The notes beneath the pieces were generated by a model. The model had not been told where the DNA came from, ran no database searches, and saw only the letters and a program-made list of their open reading frames with translations. The translations under genes and the position numbers were made by a program. A stretch of 64,000 bases of DNA from Chitinophagaceae bacterium (GTDB taxonomy: Bacteria; Bacteroidota; Bacteroidia; Chitinophagales; Chitinophagaceae), in NCBI GenBank assembly GCA_016710935.1, contig JADJTY010000006.1, positions 1 through 64,000 of the forward strand, read 5' to 3'. Positions 54,893 through 63,096 of the stretch are shown here, piece after piece (the stretch's first letter is position 1; each line of letters begins with the position of its first letter).

Positions 54893-55006
54893 GTTAATCC
54901 GTTAATTGGTTAATTGGTTAATCCGTATAGGGCATAAATTTGTAAAGATTTCAAAGTTAGCTGGCTGTCCACTAATTAACAAATTAACGGATTAACCAAT
55001 TAACGA
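54893..55006. repeat. ~114-bp inverted-repeat element, copy B (between ferredoxin gene and iscX)
   Basis: The same element as copy A, in the same orientation. It ends one base before the ferredoxin stop codon and one base before the iscX ATG, leaving no other DNA in the gap. Confidence 0.85.
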
Positions 55007-55342
55007 TTACTCTCCCAAAAACTGTGTCTGATCCGGTAAAGTAACAACAATTTTACCATCTCCGTCCAGTAACAAACACTGACAGCCTAAACGTGAATTT
55101 AAGCGGGGATTTACCGCACGGTCAATAAAATCTTCTTCCTTATCGCTCAGTTCTTCTACAAATTCATCGCCTTTATCTACATAAAGATGACAGGTGCTGC
55201 ATGCGCAAACACCACCACAATTATGATGCAGCTCTATATCATGCTTTAAAGCCACTTCTAAAATCGACTGATCAGATTCAATTCCTGATAAAGTAATTGG
55301 TTCAAGACCCTTCTGTTCAAACCTGAAAGTTATTTCATACAT
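55007..55342 (-). CDS. fdx: 2Fe-2S ferredoxin (adrenodoxin/Isc type)
   Basis: 111 residues from ATG 55342 (MYEITFRFEQKG). The cluster Cys pattern is C-x5-C-x2-C in 'NCGGVCACSTCHLYVDKGDEFV', with the fourth Cys in 'RLGCQCLLLDGDG'. The Isc-type hallmark 'RLNSRLGCQ' is present. Electron donor in iron-sulfur or other redox steps; its position before iscX supports an Isc role. ATG 55366 would add eight residues and lies above the -7 element region, so the shorter start is preferred. Confidence 0.92.
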   Translation of the reverse strand: MYEITFRFEQKGLEPITLSGIESDQSILEVALKHDIELHHNCGGVCACSTCHLYVDKGDEFVEELSDKEEDFIDRAVNPRLNSRLGCQCLLLDGDGKIVVTLPDQTQFLGE

Positions 55343-55363
55343 AATGCTGCAAATTTCGGGTTG

Positions 55364-55371
55364 CAAACCTA
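55364..55371 (-). promoter_or_regulatory. -7 element (TAGGTTTG) for the ferredoxin gene
   Basis: TAGGTTTG on the minus strand, ending 21 bases before ATG 55342. It overlaps the longer-start ATG, which therefore is less likely. Confidence 0.4.
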
Positions 55372-55477
55372 CTTTAAATTACGCTTTAGGGAAAATATAA
55401 CTTAACTGTAATGTTTTTTCAGTTTGAAAAGTAAAAAGGTTTTGCTATTTTTCGCTTTTAAACACTTAGCCGCTGCC

Positions 55478-56119
55478 ATGCCTGTAAACATAAAAATTTT
55501 CTTTCCTGCTGCCCTGCTTTTTACTGCTATTTTGCTGGTTTCCTGTAAGGAAGAGAAAAAAAAAGACCCTCCCAAACCTGAAAAAGGCCGCATAAAAACA
55601 GAAGTCAAAAAGGAATCTGAAACAAAGACCCAACGCCCTCCCATTATTAATATTGTAGATACGATTGCGCCAAAAATGACCGTGATCTACTGCAAAGACA
55701 GCGCCGCAACTTTTGACAGAATTGGTTTAAAACTGGGCAAAATTTACGGAACCAAACTTCCTGAATACATAAAAAAGAATAACCTGAAAACAACCGGCGC
55801 ACCCATGGCCTGGTACAAAAACCAAAAAGGCCCGTTCTTTTTTGAGGCCGGTATACCCGTTAATAAAGCCGGGTCAAAACCTGTTAAAGGGGTACAAATA
55901 CGCCAGATGAATGGCGGCAAAGCATTAATAGTACATTTTTTCGGGCCGTTTGAGCTGTTGCCCCTGGGCTATGATGCCGTGAAAGAATGGATGAAAGAAA
56001 ATAAAAAAACGTTGGCAGGCCCTTCATATGAGATGTATATAACCGACCCGATCGATAAAAATGGAAAACCCGTAGATCCCTATAAGATTAAAACAGATAT
56101 CGTATTCCCGATTAAATAA
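55478..56119 (+). CDS. Lipoprotein with GyrI-like small-molecule-binding domain
   Basis: 213 residues from ATG 55478. The signal sequence MPVNIKIFFPAALLFTAILLVSC has a lipobox Cys at 23. A Lys/Glu/Pro-rich linker ('KEEKKKDPPKPEKG') follows. The domain from about 65 reads as GyrI-like/SOUL-type: 'AAATFDRIG', 'AWYKNQKGPFFFEAGIPV', 'VHFFGPFELLPLGYDAVKEWMKENKKTLAGPSYEMYITDP'. Such domains bind small hydrophobic ligands (AraC-effector type, family knowledge). No DNA-binding domain, so an envelope ligand-binding role is inferred. Start was moved in from 55424 to the typical lipoprotein start. Divergent from the ferredoxin gene. Confidence 0.82.
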   Translation: MPVNIKIFFPAALLFTAILLVSCKEEKKKDPPKPEKGRIKTEVKKESETKTQRPPIINIVDTIAPKMTVIYCKDSAATFDRIGLKLGKIYGTKLPEYIKKNNLKTTGAPMAWYKNQKGPFFFEAGIPVNKAGSKPVKGVQIRQMNGGKALIVHFFGPFELLPLGYDAVKEWMKENKKTLAGPSYEMYITDPIDKNGKPVDPYKIKTDIVFPIK

Positions 56120-56166
56120 AAAGCAGTGTCTCTTTCTATCTAAAATACGCTTTAAAGTCAAAGGCT

Positions 56167-56955
56167 CTAAGCCCCCTCTCCCTTTGGAAAGGGGGTTGGG
56201 GGTGAGGTCATAATACTATTAGTAAGCTTAATATACATATCCTTAAGCTGCGGATGATTTGATAAAATACGCAGGTGTTTGTCAATAGTGAAAATATCAT
56301 TACGTACTGCAGGGCCGGTTTGTACTGCACCCGGAGAAAAATGCTGAATACGTTCAGCAGTTTCTGTGATCAGCGGTGCCAGCAATTTAAAATCAACATT
56401 TTCTTTTTTACAGAAATCTTCTGCAATGGCATATAAATGATTGGTGAAATTACTTACCACCACAGCGGCTACATGTAGTTTCAATCTTTCATCGTCGGTA
56501 GTTTTTGTAACATTCGTTGATAAGGTTCCTGCAAAATCTTCCACCATGGTTAATGTATCTGTGGTGTTTCCGTCAATCAAAAAAGGAATCTCTTTTTGGT
56601 ATCCCATTTCCTTTCGCAGGCTTTGCAAAGGATACAACACACCATAATTGTGAGAAATATCTTTCAATACATCTTTTGAAACTGAACCAGCAGTGTGCAC
56701 GATCAATTTATTTCCAAGGCTGATGGTTTTATTTAACTCCTGCAATGCAGTATCGGCTACTGCCAGTATATAAAGACTTGCGCTGTGATTTAATGTTTCA
56801 GTATAGTCTGCATAAGCACAGTTCAATTCATCTGCCAGCAGTTTTGCATGAGCGGCATTGCGGCTAACTACCTGCACAATTTCATGTCCCTGTTGTTTAC
56901 ACAAACGGCCCAAAACAGAGGCTACATTTCCCGAACCGATAATTACAATCTGCAT
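56167..56955 (-). CDS. Rossmann-fold DUF2520 protein (NADP-binding)
   Basis: 262 residues. The N-terminal NAD(P)-binding motif is 'IVIIGSGNVASVLGRLCKQQGHEI'. 'SLYILAVADTALQELNK', 'LIVHTAGSVSKDVLKD' and 'GVLYPLQSLRK' follow, and a C-terminal DUF2520 part ('AAVVVSNFTNHLYAIAEDFCKKENVDF', 'GPAVRNDIFTIDKHLRIL') resembles ketopantoate/pyrroline-carboxylate reductases. Reaction unknown. The last 14 residues (MTSPPTPFPKGEGA) are encoded by a G/C-rich palindromic repeat and are probably an acquired tail. Divergent from the hydrolase gene 16 bases away. Confidence 0.85.
   Translation of the reverse strand: MQIVIIGSGNVASVLGRLCKQQGHEIVQVVSRNAAHAKLLADELNCAYADYTETLNHSASLYILAVADTALQELNKTISLGNKLIVHTAGSVSKDVLKDISHNYGVLYPLQSLRKEMGYQKEIPFLIDGNTTDTLTMVEDFAGTLSTNVTKTTDDERLKLHVAAVVVSNFTNHLYAIAEDFCKKENVDFKLLAPLITETAERIQHFSPGAVQTGPAVRNDIFTIDKHLRILSNHPQLKDMYIKLTNSIMTSPPTPFPKGEGA
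56168..56211. repeat. G/C-rich palindromic repeat forming the end of the DUF2520 gene
   Basis: CCCCCTCTCCCTTTGG and AAAGGGGGTTGGGGG pair imperfectly. It is related in kind to, but different from, the element in recF. Confidence 0.65.
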
Positions 56956-56959
56956 AACT

Positions 56960-56967
56960 TAACTTTG
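56960..56967 (+). promoter_or_regulatory. -7 element (TAACTTTG) for the hydrolase gene
   Basis: TAACTTTG ends four bases before ATG 56972, implying a leaderless mRNA, as at the DUF721 gene. Confidence 0.4.
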
Positions 56968-56971
56968 CGGC

Positions 56972-57819
56972 ATGAAACTCTCACAAAGGTTAGCAATTGG
57001 TTACGTTCAAACAAAATTTAAATTGTTAACTGCGATCTCAAAAAAAAAGGCGGCAGAAAAAGCATTGGTTATTTTTGGTACCCCCTTTATGAAATCTATT
57101 CGCAAGGGGCCTGTTAAAAATGCAGAAACCATACAATTTCAGCTCAACAATAAACGGCTTCATGGCTACCGGTGGAACCATCCCCAGCCTAAAAAGGCCC
57201 TCATTTTACATGGTTTTGGTTCTGCAGCACACAAATTTGAAGATTATGCTATTTTATTGATTGAAAAAGGTTTTGAAGTATTGGCCTTTGATGCACCGGC
57301 CCATGGCAACAGCGAAGGCGATACCACCAATGCCATCGAATACAGCCAGATGATCATGGAGGTAATGGAAAGATTTGGCCCTATAGAAAACTTTATAGCC
57401 CATTCTTTTGGCGGCATTTCATTATGTCTTGCACTGGAGCAGGAACCACATAATGCCAACACCAAAGTAGTATTTATTGCCCCGGCAACCGAAACCACAT
57501 CGGCGGTAGATGGTGCCTTTAAAATGCTGAAATTAAAAATGAATCCGTAAGAAATGAGTTTGAAAAGATCATTCTTAATTTAACCGGCAAAAATGTTGCC
57601 TGGTTTTCCATGCGCCGTGCATTGAAAAATATTAAAGCCTCCATACTTTGGGTGCATGATGAAGAAGATGATATTACCCCCTGGGCCGATGCATTAAAAG
57701 TAAAAGAAGACAACCATTCCAATATAAAATTCGTACTTACAAAAGGGCTCGGACATCGTAAAATTTACCACGATGAAAGCATTAAAAAACAGGTGACCGA
57801 TTTCATAGAAAAGCGTTAA
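56972..57819 (+). pseudogene. Alpha/beta hydrolase, one frameshift
   Basis: Open to 57550, then continued in another frame to 57819. The first 190 residues hold 'KALILHGFGSAAHKFEDYAILLIEKGFEVLAFDAPAHGNSEG' (oxyanion-hole HGF region) and the nucleophile elbow 'IAHSFGGISLCLALE'. The downstream frame has 'ILWVHDEEDDITPWADAL' (acid residue) and 'LTKGLGHRKIYHDESI' (catalytic His). Together they are a complete Ser-Asp-His hydrolase of about 282 residues. The break falls in an A5 run near 57535 where A6 would restore the frame, so it may be a sequencing indel. Substrate unknown. Confidence 0.82.
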
Positions 57820-58009
57820 AATATTTACAGTCTTCAGAAGATTTATTTTGATTTTTCAATTTTGAACTAATATTGCAGTGAAACCTGCCCTTTTCAAAAC
57901 AGGCAGTTTGAATAAAAATACTGCTGTGCTTGCTGTGAAAATGTTTCTGTAACGATAGTGATGAAACATAGTACCACGGCGAATTACAGGAATAATACAA
58001 CAACAAAAT

Positions 58010-60553
58010 ATGGCGAAAAATCTGTTAATAGTGGAGTCCCCGGCAAAGGCAAAGACCATTGAAGCAATTCTTGGAAAAGACTTTGAAGTGAAGAGTTGCT
58101 TTGGTCATATTCGTGACCTGGTGAAGAACGATATGGGTATCGATGTGAACAATAATTTCAACCCTACTTATATAGTTCCACCAGAAAAATCGAAAGTGGT
58201 GAGTGATTTAAAAAGCCTGGCTAAAAAAAGCGATGAAGTTTGGCTGGCATCGGATGAGGACCGTGAGGGAGAAAGTATCAGCTGGCACCTGGCAGAAGTT
58301 TTGGGCCTGGATGTAAAAACAACCAAGCGAATTGTATTTCATGAAATTACAAAACCGGCTATTCAAAAAGCCGTTTTAAATCCGCGTATCATTGACATGA
58401 ACCTGGTAGATGCACAACAGGCACGCCGGGTGGTTGACCGCATTGTGGGTTTTGAGCTGAGCCCGGTTCTCTGGCGCAAGATAGGCATGAGTGGCGGTTT
58501 AAGTGCGGGACGTGTACAAAGTGTAGCCGTAAAATTAATTGTTGAAAAGGAAAGAGAAATAAACCAGTTTACCCCGGTAAGCAGTTTTAAACTGGAAGCT
58601 ACATTAGCTGCAACTGATTTGAATAATAAAACCGTTTCTTTTAAAGCCGAAGGTGCTAAATATAATAATGAAGCAGATGCAGAGCATTTTTTACAGAGCT
58701 GCATTGGTGCCGATTACAAAGTAAAAGATATACAGGTACGCCCCGGAAAACGTACACCGGCAGCGCCTTTCACCACATCTACCCTGCAGCAGGAAGCAAG
58801 CCGTAAGCTTGGTTATGGCGTAAGTAAAACCATGTTACTTGCGCAAAAATTGTACGAAAGCGGTAAGATAACTTATATGCGTACCGATAGCGTAAGCCTG
58901 GGCGAAACCGCCATGGATGGCATTAAAGAAGAGATCAACAGCAGCTTTGGCGACAAATATTTACAGGTACGTAAATACAAGAACAAGAATGAGAGTGCGC
59001 AGGAAGCGCATGAAGCCATACGTCCAACGTACATGCAGGTAAAGAACGTAGGAGATCCGGATCTGCAACGTTTGTACGAACTGATCTGGAAAAGAACCAT
59101 CGCTTCGCAGATGAGTGATGCAGAATTGGAGAATACAACTGCTAAAATAAATATCAGCTCTAATAACCAGGAACTTACAGCCAGTGGACAGGTAATAAAA
59201 TTCGACGGCTTCTTAAAAGTATATTTAGAAAGCACGGATGACGAAGAGGAAAACGATGGCGATGATAGCCGTTTACCCAATTTAACTGTGGGACAAGTAC
59301 TGGCATTTGAAAAAATGACCGCCACCGAAAGGTTTACCAAACATGCTGCCCGTTACACAGAAGCCTCGCTGGTAAAGAAACTGGAGGAACTGGGCATTGG
59401 CAGACCGAGTACCTACGCTCCTACTATATCCACCATCATCAAAAGAACTTATGTTGAGAAAAAAGATAAGGAAGGTGTTAAAAGAGATTTCCGTGTGTTG
59501 CGTTTGCAAAATGATGAAGTAAGAAAAATTACCGACCAGGAAAATACCGGGGCAGAAAAATCAAAACTCTTTCCAACCGATCTGGGTTTGGTGGTTACCG
59601 ATTTTTTAAGCCAGCATTTTACCAAAGTGATGGATTACTCCTTTACCGCCAACATAGAAAAAGAGTTTGACGAAATTGCCGACGGCAAAATGAAGTGGAA
59701 TAAAATGGTGAGTGATTTTTATACGCCTTTTCATGAAGGTGTAGAGCATACTTTAGAAAATGCAGAACGTGCCGTTGGCGAAAGAGCTTTAGGTACCGAT
59801 GTAACAACCGGCAAACCCATTATTGCACGTATGGGCCGCTATGGCCCCATGGTACAAATTGGTGTTGCCGAAGGCGATGAAAAACCAAAGTTTGCCAAAC
59901 TGAAACCATCGCAGAGTATTGAAACCATCAGCATGGAAGAAGCGCTGGAGCTTTTTAAATTAGGCGCCCCGCTTGGCGAGCATGAAGGTTTGGAAATATC
60001 GGTTAACATTGGCCGCTTTGGCCCTTATATAAAATTTGGCGAACAGTTTATATCCCTGCCCCGTGGCGAAGAACCATCCGGCGTTAGTTTAGAAAGAGCC
60101 ATCGAGATCATCAAAGCCAAACAATTTGAAGATGCACCCATTGCTTTTTATAATGAAAAACCCATCACCAAAGGCAAGGGAAGATTCGGACCGTTTATAA
60201 AATGGAACGATATGTTCATCAATGTGCCTGCACGTTATAATTTTGAGAACCTTACCCAGGCCGATTGCAACGAACTCATTGAAAAGAAAATTGAAAAAGA
60301 AGCCAACCGCTTTATACAGCAGTGGCCCGAAGAAAAGATCGCTATAGAAAATGGCCGCTGGGGCCCGGAAGTGGTATACAGTAAAAAACGCCTGCGTTTA
60401 CCAAAAGGAAAATATACTACAGAAGCTTTAGCCACTGTTAACCTTGATGAAGTGAAGGCAATGATACTGGCAATGGACCCGAAAGCTTTTGATAAGAAGA
60501 AAGCACCGGCGAAGAAAAAAGTAGCTGCTAAAAAAACTGCGGCAAAGAAATAA
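58010..60553 (+). CDS. topA: DNA topoisomerase I
   Basis: 847 residues, type IA. The Toprim domain opens 'LLIVESPAKAKTIEAILGKDFEVKSCFGHIRDL', with 'WLASDEDREGESISWHL' (DxD). The active-site Tyr is in 'YESGKITYMRTDSVSLG' near residue 290. Four C-terminal TopA repeats of the form 'GRxGPxIxxG' ('ARMGRYGPMVQIG', 'NIGRFGPYIKFG', 'KGRFGPFIKWND', 'ENGRWGPEVVYS') lack the Cys4 zinc-finger of enterobacterial TopA. It ends in a Lys/Ala-rich tail ('KKAPAKKKVAAKKTAAKK') that probably binds DNA. Relaxes negative supercoils. Monocistronic with a terminator. Confidence 0.97.
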   Translation: MAKNLLIVESPAKAKTIEAILGKDFEVKSCFGHIRDLVKNDMGIDVNNNFNPTYIVPPEKSKVVSDLKSLAKKSDEVWLASDEDREGESISWHLAEVLGLDVKTTKRIVFHEITKPAIQKAVLNPRIIDMNLVDAQQARRVVDRIVGFELSPVLWRKIGMSGGLSAGRVQSVAVKLIVEKEREINQFTPVSSFKLEATLAATDLNNKTVSFKAEGAKYNNEADAEHFLQSCIGADYKVKDIQVRPGKRTPAAPFTTSTLQQEASRKLGYGVSKTMLLAQKLYESGKITYMRTDSVSLGETAMDGIKEEINSSFGDKYLQVRKYKNKNESAQEAHEAIRPTYMQVKNVGDPDLQRLYELIWKRTIASQMSDAELENTTAKINISSNNQELTASGQVIKFDGFLKVYLESTDDEEENDGDDSRLPNLTVGQVLAFEKMTATERFTKHAARYTEASLVKKLEELGIGRPSTYAPTISTIIKRTYVEKKDKEGVKRDFRVLRLQNDEVRKITDQENTGAEKSKLFPTDLGLVVTDFLSQHFTKVMDYSFTANIEKEFDEIADGKMKWNKMVSDFYTPFHEGVEHTLENAERAVGERALGTDVTTGKPIIARMGRYGPMVQIGVAEGDEKPKFAKLKPSQSIETISMEEALELFKLGAPLGEHEGLEISVNIGRFGPYIKFGEQFISLPRGEEPSGVSLERAIEIIKAKQFEDAPIAFYNEKPITKGKGRFGPFIKWNDMFINVPARYNFENLTQADCNELIEKKIEKEANRFIQQWPEEKIAIENGRWGPEVVYSKKRLRLPKGKYTTEALATVNLDEVKAMILAMDPKAFDKKKAPAKKKVAAKKTAAKK

Positions 60554-60572
60554 ATATCAGTTAATAAAATTG

Positions 60573-60597
60573 AGCCCGGTTCAGCCGGGCTATTTTT
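60573..60597 (+). terminator. Terminator after topA
   Basis: AGCCCGG-TTCAG-CCGGGCT followed by ATTTTTT. Confidence 0.85.
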
Positions 60598-60776
60598 TAC
60601 CTTAATTAGCCCGCAATAATTGTCAGCCTGCTCTATGCTTTGGTTGGATGGATGACCAAAAGGTTTTTCATGATCATGCTTACAAAAGAAATACTCTGAT
60701 TTTTATGGAATACAAAGAAAGAAAAAATAAAATTTTACGCTGATTTTATTATATTTAAAATTCAAAACAACCTCCC

Positions 60777-61226
60777 ATGAAACGAATATTTTTTTCTTTC
60801 TTGCTTGTTATGATGCTTATCTCTTTTAATCAGGTAATCGCCCAGCCAAAAAAAATTACATTCTGTGAAGGAATGCAGTTGGTGCAGAAAGCTTTCCAGG
60901 ATGGCAAGGTAGATGAATTGAAAGGCAGCGTATCCACTGATAACAAATATAATTTTAATTCCAAAATTGACATAGATGAGGTACATGATGAATTTGTAGG
61001 AACAAATATTGGAACGTATTACCGGTTAACCTATAAAGCAACTAATTCAGCGCTGGAACAGGATAAATTTATGAATGAATTAGTTGGCAAACTGGAACAA
61101 TGCTTTAATAAAAAAGCAAAGCAAAGTAAAATAAATGGTTATAAAGTAATAGTGGGCAAGGTCGTATTTTCTGCTATGCAACTTGGGTCAAAGGCTATAA
61201 TCCTTTCCATCAGTGATGATGAATAA
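60777..61226 (+). CDS. Secreted protein of unknown function
   Basis: 149 residues. Signal peptide MKRIFFSFLLVMMLISFNQVIAQ. The mature part is 'FCEGMQLVQKAFQDGKVDELKGSVS', then 'SALEQDKFMNELVGKLEQCFNKKAKQSKINGYKVIVGKVVF', with two Cys (near 31 and 110) that could pair. No family recognised. It stands alone; the upstream 200 bases contain no clear promoter box. Confidence 0.7.
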   Translation: MKRIFFSFLLVMMLISFNQVIAQPKKITFCEGMQLVQKAFQDGKVDELKGSVSTDNKYNFNSKIDIDEVHDEFVGTNIGTYYRLTYKATNSALEQDKFMNELVGKLEQCFNKKAKQSKINGYKVIVGKVVFSAMQLGSKAIILSISDDE

Positions 61227-61560
61227 GCTGTCAACATTTTTCCAGCGGTAGATAGCCCGCTTGCCAACGTCTTCGCCATGGTTCCTTTCTCACGAACCCT
61301 TTTATGTTGTTTCGGTTCGGTGAGACACGAACCTTTAGAGGCAAAGTGGCGAAGAAGAAGTAATATTTTTTGGGGACGAATATTTGTACCTTGATTGAGC
61401 TGCATTGGCGACGCTTCGTTCAAAAGTGAATCTTTTGGGAGCTTACTCCACCTAAAACTTAGTATTGGCGATATGGTTCAGGTTTTGGAGGTACCTGCAC
61501 AATTACCGGGAGTTGAGTATATTTACTTTGTGAAATTTTAAACTGCTTAAAAGTAAAATC
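61227..61560. other. Gap with GGTTC...GAACC hairpin repeats
   Basis: 334 bases without a convincing ORF. Contains GGTTCCTTTCTCACGAACC (about 61280-61298) and GGTTCGGTGAGACACGAACC (61314-61333), two related imperfect palindromes. The rest shows nothing identifiable. Confidence 0.6.
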
Positions 61561-61917
61561 ATGGCAGATGAAGACATCAATGAAAAAATAAGTATCGCAA
61601 TACTTTTTTCCATTTGTTTTGGAATTTTGTTTTTAATTATCCTGTATCTTGTAACAGATTTAAGCTGGTTATTATTACTGGTATTTACAGGCCTGTACAT
61701 GGGTATACATCCTTTTATCGGAAAATTTTTTCTTGCGATCTCACTTAAACTTGCCAGGGCCAATGACAATGCATTTCATTTAGAAGGAGATAACTCCTGG
61801 GAAAAAGCATTAAACCGGTCTGGAATACTTTATTCATCTGCATGGCCGGTTGCTGCGCCTCCATATATAGTAGTTGCAGCAATCTCTGCATTATATGGAA
61901 GTTCATTCAAAAGCTAA
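61561..61917 (+). CDS. Small membrane protein, function unknown
   Basis: 118 residues. Two adjacent membrane segments in 15-60 ('IAILFSICFGILFLIILYLVTDLSWLLLLVFTGLYMGIHPFIG') and a third hydrophobic stretch at the C-terminus ('SSAWPVAAPPYIVVAAISALYG'). No named family recognised. Codon use is like its neighbours. Ends in a hairpin repeat region. Confidence 0.65.
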   Translation: MADEDINEKISIAILFSICFGILFLIILYLVTDLSWLLLLVFTGLYMGIHPFIGKFFLAISLKLARANDNAFHLEGDNSWEKALNRSGILYSSAWPVAAPPYIVVAAISALYGSSFKS

Positions 61918-61927
61918 TGCTCTATCA

Positions 61928-61993
61928 GGGTTAACAACCTTTGTAAGGTTGTCAACCCTTGCCCGGCTTTGAGAAACACGAACCTGGGCAAGG
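61928..61993. repeat. Two nested hairpin repeats between membrane-protein genes
   Basis: GGGTTAACAACCTT / AAGGTTGTCAACCC (61928-61958) and CCTTGCCC / GGGCAAGG (61957-61993), the latter enclosing a GAGAAACACGAACC sequence like the repeats at 61280-61333. Confidence 0.7.
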
Positions 61994-62010
61994 TTAAATA
62001 ATCTTCAACA

Positions 62011-62760
62011 ATGTTTGTAGCAATAAACAGTAAAAAACAAAATAAACCCGCCATATTTGATTGGCTGGTATTTTCCATTAGTTTATTGCTGGGTTTGATA
62101 TTTCCTGAATTAGGTGATCTTACCGCATCTGCATCATTTTCCGGCTGGATGCTGGGCGGCCTTGTATTATACATGCTGGGCCTGTGGTTAAAACACCGGC
62201 CGGTATATGCCCGCCTTGCAAACCAGGCTAAGCCACAAAAAGGCATATCTTATATGCTCTTTCTCATCATTGGCCATTGGTTAATTATGCTGGCGGTGGT
62301 GATGATTGCGGAAAGCGCATTCAGAAATATCATCGGATTGCCACAGTTGCCTACAGATAATCCCACTTCAGGTTGCCAGGTATTCACCAGCATTGTTTTA
62401 TCCATTTTAATAACCTGGCTTGCTTTCAGGCCGGGTGGCAAAAGCCGGAAGCCTGTAACAGAAAAATACTTGTTTAAACGTGAACTGGCAGGCGATATAT
62501 TACTCATTTCCGCCGTTTCGCTGTTGTCTTTTGTTTTTTGGGAAAAGAGCATCCTGGCTGCCATGGCGCATATGCGTATGGATAGCATCGGCGATATATT
62601 AATGCTTTTTATTTTTCTTGGCTTTGCCTACATGCTGTTTTACCTGCCGCTGCGCTACCTCTATTTAATTGAAGACCATAGCAGCAAGGCATGGCGGCGC
62701 TTATTGCTGATATTTATGTTTATACTTGTACGGGCATTGATTGAAGCGGTGCTGTTTTGA
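62011..62760 (+). CDS. Polytopic membrane protein, function unknown
   Basis: 249 residues with about seven predicted hydrophobic helices ('WLVFSISLLLGLIFPELG', 'WMLGGLVLYMLGLWL', 'ISYMLFLIIGHWLIMLAVVMIAES', 'VFTSIVLSILITWLAF', 'LAGDILLISAVSLLSFVFW', 'ILMLFIFLGFAYMLFYLPLRYLYL', 'LLLIFMFILVRALIEAVLF'). No catalytic motif or family recognised. The start at 62011 (MFVAINSKK) is the only early ATG. Confidence 0.7.
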   Translation: MFVAINSKKQNKPAIFDWLVFSISLLLGLIFPELGDLTASASFSGWMLGGLVLYMLGLWLKHRPVYARLANQAKPQKGISYMLFLIIGHWLIMLAVVMIAESAFRNIIGLPQLPTDNPTSGCQVFTSIVLSILITWLAFRPGGKSRKPVTEKYLFKRELAGDILLISAVSLLSFVFWEKSILAAMAHMRMDSIGDILMLFIFLGFAYMLFYLPLRYLYLIEDHSSKAWRRLLLIFMFILVRALIEAVLF

Positions 62761-63096
62761 TCTGTTCTGATGCTACCGCTCTGTTGTCTCAGCGGGCTTT
62801 TCGCAGCGCAATGTTTTTATTTTAGAATATCTTTTTTGCGAAACCCCGATGTATGAAGGCACCGTCATAATAATCCCACTGAAGCCCGTGTTTCCTCCCA
62901 AATCATTAAATTAAATCGCAAGCATACTGGGATCACTGGTGCCACCATAATTCTCCGGGACTGTGTCCGGATTCACCAAACAGCTTTCTCTTATTAAACG
63001 ATAACAAAGAGCACACATAAAAAGAAACAGATCTCCTCCAAACAAAAACCCTGTAATTTTGTTTTACGCACGGGCACCACACCATTATAATTAATC
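62761..63096. other. Gap of ~335 bases, possible gene remnant
   Basis: No full ORF. The minus strand around 62860-62965 reads short peptide-like stretches in shifting frames. This is too weak to call a gene. No hairpin or promoter box is convincing. Confidence 0.35.

Noticed and set aside
58363..59340. Antisense ORFs of 113 and 155 codons inside topA
   Set aside because: They lie opposite a perfectly conserved topA sequence and resemble no protein.
62761..63096. Minus-strand peptide-like fragments near 62860-62965
   Set aside because: Short, in different frames, without start or family match; recorded only as a gap.
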